Positions 11,914-22,122 of a DNA stretch of 64,000 nt are shown piece by piece. The notes under the pieces are model-generated. The model saw nothing but the letters and a program-made list of their open reading frames with translations. It did no database searches and was not told the origin of the DNA. How positions within the stretch are numbered: the stretch's first letter is position 1; every line of letters starts with the position of its first letter. This DNA is from Gracilaria domingensis (Eukaryota; Rhodophyta; Florideophyceae; Gracilariales; Gracilariaceae), in assembly GCA_022539475.1 (NCBI GenBank), contig VCMS01000208.1, forward strand, positions 35,254 to 99,253, given 5' to 3'. A program made the position numbers and the translations under genes.

Positions 11914-14900
11914 ATGACACTAAAGGAGGACAGGAGTTTGGCACAATGGTATGATGAACTGGACAGCGAAGCGGATACCCCAATATGTATCCTACGGAAG
12001 GAGAATTACAAAGTGAGACATACCATTGGTTTAACTGCCTCAAGGTCACCGGTCGTCACCAGCGTCCTGAACACTAGAGCAGGGCCCAACTTGGTTCATC
12101 CAAAGGTTTTACCGGCTGGTTGGGAGGACGAGGTGAAAGTTAGAAGAACTCCAAGGGTAACTGATGCATCAAAGCGACCAATGGATATTAAAGGAATCAT
12201 TCCTCTCTGCTTACAGATTGGCGACCTTCGGGTCCGTACTTGGTTCCTTGTTTGTCCTACCTTAGGTGCAGAATGTCTCCTTGAGACGTCCTTCATCGAC
12301 CGATACGTGAAGGCAATCTACCGCGGTCTCCGGAAGGTTTCCTTCTACCGCACCCGTTCAGTGGCGATTATCGGTTCCAAATCTGGTCCCGACGCCAACC
12401 CACGTCGCCCTCCGCTGGCGAAGAATACCGTTTCTAACAAGGTTCGGTTATCCCGGGCGATAAAGATACCACCCATGACGCAGATTGCCGCTTTGGCTCA
12501 CTGCGAAACCTCTGGTCTCGTGACGCTTCAGAATAATCCGAGGACGATTCAGCGTCACCTTTCCTTAATGGCCAATGGAATCATAGATTGCAGACCAAAG
12601 GTTCCCTTTCTGGTTAATATGAGCAACTTCCGGGACCACTCGGTACGCTTACCAAAGGGTACTGTCATCGGAATTGCACTACCAGCTCCAATGGTTATCA
12701 TGGAAACCTCATGGGATGAACTCACCCCCAGTGACGACGAGGACGTCGAGACTTGGGAGGGGGAGGTAAACCTTGGAGAGGAATTCGAATCGTACCGTCC
12801 ACAGGTTATCGAGCTTCTCCGAGAATTCAAATCCATGTGGTCTCGCCAATTGGGGGAGATTCGGGCTACGAAACACCGAATAGACCTTAAGGATGACGCT
12901 AAGCCGGTGTACCAACATCCGTACCGTACAGGCCTTAAGGGACGCGAGATCGTAGCGAAGCAACTGGCGAAGATGCCTAACGCTAACGTCATCGAGCCAG
13001 CGCCACCGCACGAATCCCAATGGGCTAGTCCTTTCGTTCTCGCGGCAAAGAAGGACGGGTCCGTAAGGTTTTGCATTGACTACCGAAGGTTGAACGCGCT
13101 GACCAAACGGGACAGTTATCCAATTCCTAGAATGGACGATTGTCTCGATTCCTTAGGCGAAGCAACGGTATTCACCACGCTGGACGCTAATTGGGGCTAT
13201 TGGCAGATACCATTGGACAACGACGCGAAGCCCCTCACGACTTTCACAACCCACGAAGGATTATTTCGCTTTACACGGATGCCATTTGGTTTGATGAACG
13301 CACCGGCTACCTTCCAACGGGCAATGGATATAATACTATCCAGAGTGAAATGGAAGTTTGCCTTGGTTTATCTGGACGACGTAATTATATTTTCGAAAAC
13401 CGTTCGGGAACATTTCACCCACGTGAGGTCAATCCTGAGGATTCTTCGTGAGGCTGGAATTACATTGAAGCTGCCGAAGTGCTTCTTTTTCCAGGCCCCA
13501 GTGGATTATCTTGGCCATGTGGTTCGTCCTGGAAAGCTCCAGGTCTCCAAGAGGACTACGGATGCTATCCGACTGGGGAAACCACCGAGGACCCTCACGG
13601 AGTTGCGCTCATTCCTTGGGCTTTGCAATGTATACCGTAGGTTCGTCCAAGGATTCTCAAGGATCGCGGCACCCCTGAACGACATGCTGAAGAAGGGTAC
13701 GCCGTCGGAATTTGACTGCCTGACGGACGAACAGTACGAATCATTCCAAACCTTGAAGGAGAAGCTATTGAATCCTCCCGTACTTGCATTACCGGAGCCG
13801 GATAAACCATACATTTTGGACACTGACGCTTCCGATGGACAGATTGGATGTGTTCTCCTACAGGAACAGGAATCTCCGAAGGACTATCGACCTATTTTTT
13901 ACTGAAGTAGGACTCTGAACAGCGCCGAACGGAACTACAGCACTAACGAAAAAGAATGCCTTGCCATCGTCTGGGCAGTGCTGACCTTGAGGCCTTACCT
14001 CGAAGGAGTTCGCTTCACCATCAGGACAGATCACCACTCTCCCTGCTGGCTATTGAATATGACGGACGCGTCCAGCAGGCTAGCCAGGTGGAGGCTACCA
14101 CTCTCTGAGTTCGAATATGATGTAACCTATAGACCTGGAGTGAAGCACCAATCGGCGGATGCACTGAGTTGCATCCTTACCGATGGAGATGACGATACTC
14201 CTTTGGATGACAAAATACCCACGCCAAACCTCGAAAGATATGAGACAGATCCAGAGGGTGACTTCCTGGTGGCAACGGTACAGTGCCCCGATGGTGACCT
14301 TGACCAAGAAGAGGTTTACTTGGTAGACTGACCGCAGGAGTGCCAGCATGAGTAATTGCACCTAGAGGTTAGTGTAATTGTGCCGGAGGAAAAGGAGCTA
14401 CTTCCAATCACATTAGAAGACCTCTTACAGGCTCAGAAAGCAGATGAATTCTGCCAAGGGAAGGCACACCTGGTTGGGACTAAGGGATGCCCGTTTGACT
14501 TTGACCGCTTCGGATTACTCTGCCGCAGGTGCGCGCTGGATGGTTCTATCCAGAAGGTCATTCCTAAATCCCTACAGGCACGCTTTCTCTACCTCGCACA
14601 CTACCCACGATTCGCTGGTCATCCCGGAGGTACTCGTATGTACCAGACCCTTAGGAAGCACTTCTACTACCCGTTTATGGCTAACGACCTTTGGAACACA
14701 GCAAAGACCTGCGCTTCTTGCGCAAAGGTTCGTGGAACTCGAGCACGCCACCAGGCTAAGCTCAAGTTGTTTCCAGCTGCCGGACCATTGGAATTTATTG
14801 CAATGGATATCCTTGGGCCACTCCCAAAGTCGGTACACGGCAACCAGTTTATCCTGGTTACAACCGACAGGTTTACCAAAACCACAAGGGCCATCCGGCT

Positions 14901-16215
14901 CAAGAACACTACCGCAACGGATGTGTCGATGGCGTTCCTTACGCACTGGGTTTATCCTTATGGTCTGCCTCTCTATCTCCTGACGGATAATTGAAGTCAG
15001 TTCGTGTCGAAGTTCTTTTCGCACTTCTGTGCTACCTTAGGTATTAAGCAGGTCACGACGACAGCTTATCATCCGCAGACCAATGGACAGGCCGCGGGGT
15101 TCAACAAAACGCTGGTTAATCGTTTGTTACACTACACTGCTGGGCACCAATTGGATTGGGACGACTACGTGGAGCCACTGGTTTATGCCTACAACACTAA
15201 AGTTCATAAGTCTACAGGCACCACACCCTTTGATCTAACCCTGACTCGGCAACCCTTGCCATTGTCCGTGGATGTGAAGACCTCTTGGTTCCCTCAGGAC
15301 ATTACCAAAGGCATGAACCCGACGCAGGCTAAGCGCTACGCACGCCGAAGGATTGATGATATACTCCATACGGCTCGCACCACGCTTACAAGAGCCCAGC
15401 TCAGATACAAGGCTGACTTCGATAAAGCCGTTCGCCACGCTCCTTCCTTCAAGGCTGGAACGATGGTCTATCTGGATAGGGCTCCCTTGGAAAAGCCAAT
15501 GGATGAAATGGAACAAGCCTCGAGGAAGCTACTTCCGAAGCCTACTGGACCTTACAAGGTTCTGCGTTCCACCTCGCATACGATTACGATTGAACGCGAT
15601 GGGCTTCAGGAAACTGTCGCTGTTGATCGCGTCTCAATAGCACCAGCGGTCACTGTACGCTCCTCTTCGGGTACCGAGCCTATATCCAGGGGCATTTCCC
15701 AGAGACAGGAACCTACTAATGGTCCTTCCTTTGGAAAGCGTCAAACCAAAGGCCCATCTACGCAAGCACCTCCTACAGCTACTCCAAAGGTTGTCAGCGC
15801 TGATCCATCCATGGGTACGGAAGCTTCCGCAGAGGGCAATGACACCAAGGGATTCGCTGCTTTAGATGAGATGGAGCTTCCTGGGGATTCATTTGAACCA
15901 TTGGTTGATGGCTCTGCTGCCGAAGACACGCGACCTGTGCAGATTGAAGCACCTTCTCCTTCAGACTTTGGTCCGCTTGATACGATGGATTTACCAGAAG
16001 AGGTCTTACCTAAGGAGTATGTGGTAGACCAGATTGTTTCCGTTGGTCTCGATGACGACGGTAATGTCATCTACAAGGTCCGATGGTACGGCTATCCACC
16101 GCAATTCGACCAGTGGAAGCCAAAGGAGCACATTCCCGAGAACTTTATCCGAAGGTTTTCGAAGCGCCGTGGCCAAACGGAGCGCGCCTTCAAGGCTGGC
16201 GCGTACGACACGTAG
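11914..16215 (+). pseudogene. pol: pol of chromovirus element 1: PR-RT-RNase H-IN-chromodomain, four in-frame stops
   Basis: This polyprotein copies the element RNA into DNA and integrates it. One frame runs to 16215 and is open upstream into the gag overlap; the first ATG is at 11914. It is broken only by TGA 13903, TGA 14329, TAA 14350 and TGA 14992. The protease site reads NTRA at 12070 where aspartic proteases have DTGA, so both the catalytic Asp and the Gly are lost. The RT has the first Asp (TLDANWG, near 13180) and YLDD at 13369. RNase H spans about 13800-14160 (DTDASDG, then RTDHH). The integrase has an H2C2 finger (HYPRFAGHPG ... CASC, 14600-14730) and core Asp residues in MDILG (14806) and LTDN (14983), but Ala at 15094 where element 2 has the catalytic Glu. 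The chromodomain (EYVVDQI ... VRWYGY) lies at 16010-16180. Clearly a dead copy. Confidence 0.95.
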
Positions 16216-16944
16216 GACACTGCGGCGCACTGTCCATGAAGGACACGAATGCCAACGGATAACATGTCCAGCGGATGTTTTCGATATCCTCATTCCTAAC
16301 TATCAACCTAACTGGCTAACTACGCTAAAGCGCTAACCATTGGCCTGCTTACTGCCCGCGTGCTGCATGCAACGGCGCGCGGCGCGCCAAAACATCCAAT
16401 GGAAATTGCCTCAATTTTTCGAAACGGCTTGCCACTCGGGTTTTGGGGCCAAAACAAAGATTTGCACGTATCTCGGCTTCTGGGCCGCGCAGAGAAAAGC
16501 CGACACTGGATTTGAAACCTCTGGAATGTGTCCGTTTGGAGTCATTATGGCCGATTTTCTGGTCGTGCACTGCCCAGGTGCGACGGCGCGCGCGAGATCT
16601 GGTGGAAATGATCAAAAAATTTGACAATTACTTTATTTGATCGCCGGCACATCGGCCGCTGCCAGGCCCTGCAATTGGTTTGGCACTCCGAAAAAACTGG
16701 CATTTAATTTATTTGATCAAACCAGTGGCAATTGCAGCGCGCCTGCCCTGCCAAGCCGCGCCGGCTGGGAAGTTCTGCACCTCGAGGCATGGCAAGTCTG
16801 CACCAGACATCGTGCGGAGCACCTGTCTTAAGGAGGGGACAATACCTGATGGAACAACAATCTCGGCGCTATTTGATGGGCTAGTCTAGAGGTTGCAGCG
16901 TCAATTTTGTTGCCAACGTTAGACCCATTGGAAACCATTGGAGC

Positions 16945-17517
16945 ATGTCGTCGAACCCGATATCATTTCATAGCGTTACAGTGTGCTGGGGACATGAAAC
17001 TCGGTTTACTGCCAATGGAAACCGGTGGCAATCAAACGAGACGCTCGTTAGAAAGGAATATGAACCATTGGAGATCTTGCGGAGTGGATCGTTGAAACAG
17101 GACTGCGAGGACCAAATGGGAATAACTACTGCCTACTGTGGGGCAGAGTTCTTTCGGAAACCAGGCAATGCGGTGTTCTTTGCGAGGCAGTGTTGGAAGC
17201 TATGCAAATCTCAGAATGGTAGCCTTCCTCCGGAACTGAGACTTTCCAAAGGACCTGGCCTCATAATGGGACTTCATAGTGAGCATCCTCAGGATCAACC
17301 TGTCTTGTTTGGAACCACTGGTACTGTGAGGTCATTTGGCACAGAATGCTTTGGTCGTTTCGACGCAAGAGACAGGCTTGATTTAGCTCACGTACTAGGC
17401 TCCTGTAGCACTACCAATGGAGAACGAGATGAGCAAATGTTCAATTATCTTGCCTTTCAGCATGGGACAGAGTACTGTGACGTGGATGATTGCTGTCCAT
17501 TCCTCGATCTGCAGTAG
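16945..17517 (+). CDS. Extra ORF 3' of pol in chromovirus element 1, Cys-rich, unknown
   Basis: An uninterrupted 190-codon frame starts at an ATG and lies 0.7 kb after the chromodomain, inside the element. I do not recognise it. It has about ten cysteines, several in pairs or near pairs (AYCGAEFF, RQCWKLC, DDCC), and Trp-rich segments, which is a composition seen in extracellular folds. There is no clear signal peptide or membrane helix. In another frame, a plausible continuation runs from about 17490 to 18170 with several stops. The position is that of env in errantiviruses, but nothing in the sequence shows an envelope protein. Elements 2 and 3 carry an antisense gene at the equivalent location. 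Function unknown; it may be captured host sequence. Confidence 0.4.
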   Translation: MSSNPISFHSVTVCWGHETRFTANGNRWQSNETLVRKEYEPLEILRSGSLKQDCEDQMGITTAYCGAEFFRKPGNAVFFARQCWKLCKSQNGSLPPELRLSKGPGLIMGLHSEHPQDQPVLFGTTGTVRSFGTECFGRFDARDRLDLAHVLGSCSTTNGERDEQMFNYLAFQHGTEYCDVDDCCPFLDLQ

Positions 17518-18172
17518 ATGTACGGTACTCAAATGGTTTTCTTAAACCATTTGCATCCCATGTGAGCCCACTAATCGTGGACTACAGTCCTCGGCAACTA
17601 CTGGGAAGGCATGTATCTGTTTTTACCGTGCAGGATAAAGCCGAAGGATTTAACACTGGATATTCAGCCTCTCGGGAAACGAACAAGTCCTCCCGCTACC
17701 CATGATGGACAAAATGTTTCCCTCGTGCGTCCAACGGTTTGTGTTGCGCTGATGTGGTTCAACTCGTCTTTGAGATTCCCGCAGGCCCTCTGTTGCTATC
17801 GCAACGAATCGTTTGTCCTCCACTCACTCCACTGGGCCCCAGCGAATCCTGGATACGTTAGCATAGCCCCCGGCAGCCTTGAGAGCTTACGTCTGCGAAC
17901 ATTGCTCCAGCGGCTTGGTACGTTCCATTGGTTATCTTCTGTGCCTCATCGGCAGTTGATATGTTTAAATGCCGGTCATGGAGACCACAATACGTGACGT
18001 TTTGGATGTTATGGTGACCATGGGTCTGAATGTCTTTGAGCGGAAGAGCACGCACTGGTGAGGCATCCAGAGGAGGTTCAGGATTTCAAACGGGGTATGG
18101 TGTTTTTGTTCCGTTGGAATATGCATGCAACAAGATCTGAATTTATCGCGACTTCCCGAGACGGCAAAGTCT

Positions 18173-18183
18173 AAGGGGGGAAG
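18173..18183 (+). promoter_or_regulatory. Polypurine tract of element 1
   Basis: AAGGGGGGAAG lies two bases before the 3' LTR and would prime plus-strand DNA synthesis. The equivalent tract in element 2 is AAGGGAGAAGG at 33422-33432. Confidence 0.75.
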
Positions 18184-18185
18184 TA

Positions 18186-18652
18186 TGTGGTATTATGAGC
18201 CTTAGGCTTGGTTCCAGATGATCGGTCAATGCTGGTGTGTGGATGGTGGTCTACAGGTTGTATACGTGGGGCTTTGTCGGCCCACATAGCTCTATTTATT
18301 TCTAACTTGTAGTATTTGTACCATAGGTAGTATAGATAGTACACGTGGTGCACTGCGTTGCAGTGCACCACTCTGGGGGTCGAGGCGCCTCCCAGCCAAT
18401 ACTTATGCTGTGCGAGCTGCGCCTCCCTCCTGTGGTAAAGCAAGAGACCGCTTGGCAACTATCTGAACCCCTAGGTTAGCAAGTACCAAAGACCTTGAAG
18501 GTTTTCAAGCCAGCGCTACGTCGTTCGCCGTTTCCTGTAGGCACGACCGATAGCGCCGGCCCATTGCACCTTTTTACCAGTGGTCTCGCCGTTGGCCCCT
18601 CATCCTTTGGACCGTTCCTCCCGTGGTTAGTGACCCGTGCCACTATAGTACA
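18186..18652 (+). repeat. 3' LTR of chromovirus element 1
   Basis: 467 bp, the same length as the 5' LTR, starting TGTGG and ending ACA, followed by target duplication AAACT. I count about 21 differences from the 5' LTR, with transitions and transversions roughly equal. Confidence 0.93.
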
Positions 18653-18681
18653 AAACTCAAAATATATTCTCCGTTCTCAGC

Positions 18682-21600
18682 ATGGCGTCGATCTTGACTG
18701 TCGCTCGACCTCCTTCTCTTTTCGGAGGACCTTCCCTTGCAGTCTTTGTCGTCGTTTCTCGTTCATTTCTTCTTCCCATGGTCTACTACTGTACACATGA
18801 GAACCGTGGGTGCCCCTTCGTTACTCGCCGAGCAGTCTTATCTCTTCAACAGCATGTCAACCATTGCCCGTTTCGTCTGAAAGCAGCGCTGGAAGACGAC
18901 AATAGGCGGCCCATTCGGAGAAGCAAGCGTCTCAAGCTTTCCGCACCCACGGCCGCATCTTCCGAAACGGTCACTGCCCCTTGTCGCCTTCCCGAGCCTC
19001 CGGTGTCCGAGGACATCGTCGACCCCACTCCGTGCGCCCCTCCTACTCCGGACACTTCGCATTGTGTTTCTCCTTCACCGGGTCCCGCGTCACTAGAGCG
19101 AGAACACCGAAGCATTCCCCGCCCAGTGCCTTCTGAGGAGGCCCTCGGTGATTTGCATATGGATTATCTCACGGTTTGCCTGGCTTCAGTAGCTTCCAAC
19201 CTTGGTCATCGTGAGGCAGACGAGCTAATTGGGCTACTTCGGGACCCGTGATTCTCGCAAAAGCGATTCAACGAGACCATAACAAGTTCCAAACGCTGTA
19301 CAGAACTGAAGAACGCCATTTTCGAACGATACGCCTCAAAGGACGGTTTCAATCGAAGAACTGTCTCGCCAGAAGGATGAAAGTTCAGAGCCACCCTCTA
19401 CACGAGAGACCCCGTTCAGACACCTGTGAAACAGCTCCAGTTGGCTAACAACGAAAACACATTCTTCCACCCTATACCTCAGACCCACTCCACGAAAATA
19501 TCTCACCCCATGTCCGGCTCTCTCGCAAGAGACGCCACCTCAAAACTTAAGGAAATGGTCATGGGCTCTTTGGATAGTAGAATAGTGTGGTACTCCCAAG
19601 AAATAAGTTACAGTGAATCTTTCGTAGGTCTACTGCAGATATACACCGATAACTCTTCAACAACTCTAAAGCAAACATCGGTTACCGCCTATCCTCTTCA
19701 CCTCATATTTCTCAACTTCTCCGACGAGCTACGCCGTAAGTGCATCCGTGATGACCTCACAGTAGTGGCATACTTCCCTACCACACTGATCGAGGTTTCC
19801 GCATCTGAAGCAGACGCAATGCCATTCGTTTCTAGCAAGTCTCTACGCGAGTCCAGGATTCAAATCTATCAAGAATCTCTTCGTCAAGTCCTGGAGCCCA
19901 TTCTAAATCTCAGGCAGGAAGGTTTTCAGTTCATCGGCGAAGACAAACTAAGTCGAGTGTGCCATCCTCTGCTTGCAAGTTATTGTGCGGATATTCCTGA
20001 GGCTAAGGACATTCTGTCCATTCTTCATGGGACCAAAACGGAAAGCCCGTGTCATAGATGCAAAGCCCCTCGCTCATCTTTATGCAGTTCCATTAACACC
20101 TCATTCAACGGACGTTCTCAAAAGCACACGAAAAGCATCCGAAAGACATACACATCTATCTTGCAACATGCACAAAAAGACGAGGCGGAAGGACGTCCAC
20201 GTCGTGCGAGGGAGAGGAGATCTCAAGCGGATACTCTGATGCGTTCAAATTCCATATCTCTCATTCCTTCGTTCCTCGAAACTTCCGTAAGCCTTGGAAT
20301 GGTCCCGGGATTGTCTCCATACAGTCTGTTCTCATTCGAACCATTACACAACTTCCATCTCGGCATCTCGAAGCTGATAAAAACGGTCACAATCGAGAGA
20401 CTGCAGTCAGACACCCTGTGCACCACAATAGGAACATCTGCATCGCGTTCATTTCGAACGATACGCACCCAACTCCTCAACCATGCAAACGCAATTCTAG
20501 CTACAATAGAACGCGATTCTCCTGCCAAAGGTTTACATATCGATTTCTCCACGCAGGACAAAGGCAAATCTTTGAATGGTATCTTCACGAAAGACAGTCT
20601 CCGTGGAATGCTGGAGGCCAAAAACTACAAAGCACTTGACATATTCTTCCCCTTCATAGGAGCATTCTTTGACATATGCTGTGGAGAACAGGACGTTGCC
20701 CCAATCACAAGCGTTTTTTCTCAGTACTCGGACTTGCTTTCGACCTTATTCAGATACAATCGTGACCCGTATTGGACTGAAAGCTCTCTCCTGTGTCTTA
20801 GTTCGGAGATTGAAGCCTTCAAGCGTTCCGCAACAAAGACTCTGGCGGATTTTCATCCCTCCAGACTGGGAACTGTGAAGTTTCATCTTCTCGATCATCT
20901 CGTGGACGATATTCGCCGTCTGGGAAGTATCAAGTACTACGACGCAGGCATATACGAACATGCACACCTGCTATTTAAGAGACACTACAAAAAGACGTCC
21001 AGAAGAACAGCAACGGCTGTGGAGGAGACTATTCGCTCCATTGAGCACTGACATGTTAGAAAGCAATGGAATGGCAATACTCCTTACCAGCGTAATCCAG
21101 GTTGACCAGGAATCTCCAAACAGCTCCCTCGATTTGCAATGAGAGGGCGTTCTTTCACTTTACGAGCTCTTCAAAATTGTGTTTCAAGTATGTCCAGTTC
21201 AAAAACATGGACTGCTGTTAGAGAGATGTTCTCAAGTACGGACACAAGGTCGATTCTTGACCAAATTGGTGAACAGGCCCTTACTCCTTTCCTCAGTCTC
21301 GTGAAAGAAACACTGGATGAGCAGTCTATTACATACTTCCCAGAAAAGACAAGGATAACTCTGGTGAATTCGGCCGTCGTGAAAGGCGGTTTCGTTCCGA
21401 CTCTTGAACACTTCGATTCGTTTTCTAAGGCACTTAAACTGGGACGACCCAAATACCCCATCATCCAACGAGTCTTCGCTTCTTCAGCATTTGGTCCCAG
21501 TAGAAAGCCAAAGTTTTCCACTGTATTGGTAAGCGGAGAAGATTCAGAGACTTGGGTTGCCCAGGTAGTCGCTCTGATTCGAATATCTCTCCTTGATTCT

Positions 21601-21957
21601 GCACTTACCGCACCAGAGGTGGCATTCGTCCGGTATTTCGGGGTTTCACCCCCCCCAACAAACATCGACCACATATTGAAATGCATATCTTTACGGTCGG
21701 CTACAAACGATGAAAAGAACCACACTCTTCCGTTCCCTCGTCATTCCAAAGCGGAGACTATCGTAGAGTTAACTCCTTGGTACGGGATGGTTCCGGCTTC
21801 TGCACTACAGGGAACTGTCCATGTTGTTCGATCAAACTACCCTGCTCCACCTTTTTGTCCTCCACTTCAATGGTTTCAACACCGATTCTACATCAATCGA
21901 TTCTATCATGATTCAGATGAAGGACCAACTGAGCACGTTGATCTTGTACAGCCTTAA
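18682..21957 (+). pseudogene. Plavaka-type transposase, copy 1, four in-frame TGA stops
   Basis: Transposase of a Plavaka (KDZ-group) DNA transposon. ATG at 18682; the frame is continuous to 21957 except for TGA at 19249, 19378, 21049 and 21103. The first two align with CGA (Arg) and TGT (Cys) in the second copy, so they are mutations and not recoding. The N-terminal region has a zinc-finger-like array (YYCTH ... RGCPF ... QQHVNHC, 18784-18864) and then a Ser/Pro-rich linker. The core has the family block RRKCIRDDLTVVAYFPT (19730-19780), HPLLASYCADIPEAKD (about 19960-20010), a zinc-ribbon PCHRCKAP (20050) and a helix EPLHNFHLGISK (20338). A C-terminal domain follows after 21140. The promoter region was separated from the gene by the 9.6 kb chromovirus inserted 30 bases before the ATG. 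Confidence 0.85.
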
Positions 21958-22122
21958 ACATTAAGGGCTCCATCCTCTACATGTTCACCTTGTGGTGCCT
22001 TTTCTTGTGATCCTGTGCTACTTCCGAAATCGTTCATGTCCATTTCCTTGAACTCCATATCCCCTTCCTCGCATTCACCAACGAAAAAATCGCTAGTAGA
22101 ACCCAATCTTCGGCTCACACTG

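Larger units (their letters stand above)
9035..18652 (+). mobile_element. Ty3/gypsy chromovirus, full length, element 1
   Basis: A complete LTR retrotransposon: two 467 bp LTRs that start TG and end CA, a primer-binding site, gag, pol in the order PR-RT-RNase H-IN-chromodomain, a further ORF, and a polypurine tract. It is flanked by the 5 bp target duplication AAACT (9030-9034 and 18653-18657). The second Plavaka copy shows the empty site with a single AAACT at 45959-45963. The order RT-RNase H-integrase identifies Ty3/gypsy, and the C-terminal chromodomain identifies a chromovirus. Stop codons in gag and pol and lost catalytic residues make this copy non-autonomous. Confidence 0.93.
6999..21957 (+). 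mobile_element. Plavaka-type DNA transposon, copy 1, split by a chromovirus
   Basis: The segments 6999-9034 and 18653-21957 together match 43985-48220 elsewhere in the window, in the same order: a hairpin-rich leader of about 2 kb followed by a transposase. The shared sequence starts abruptly at about 6999 (here) and 43985 (there), so this is probably the left end of the element. The 9.6 kb between the halves is a chromovirus. The right end is not identified. The two minus-strand genes at 22.1-27.7 kb may be part of the element, but the second copy is too degraded downstream to test this. Confidence 0.65.

Noticed and set aside
16340-16889. Short overlapping ORFs just after the chromodomain
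   Set aside because: The interval aligns at nucleotide level with 30590-30900 in element 2 with no common frame, so it is probably 3' untranslated element sequence.
9035-18652. RIP-like C-to-T hypermutation as the cause of the stops
   Set aside because: The LTR pair shows about equal transitions and transversions, and known stop changes include T-to-A (19380).
18682-19115. Minus-strand frames at 18838-19115 and 46144-46368, conserved in both Plavaka copies
   Set aside because: They are the antisense shadow of the transposase N-terminal region, which carries the zinc-finger pattern on the plus strand.
19249-21105. In-frame TGA codons as a sign of a changed genetic code
   Set aside because: The first two TGA codons align with Arg and Cys codons in the second copy, TAG and TAA also interrupt frames, and the ATP-grasp gene ends normally.
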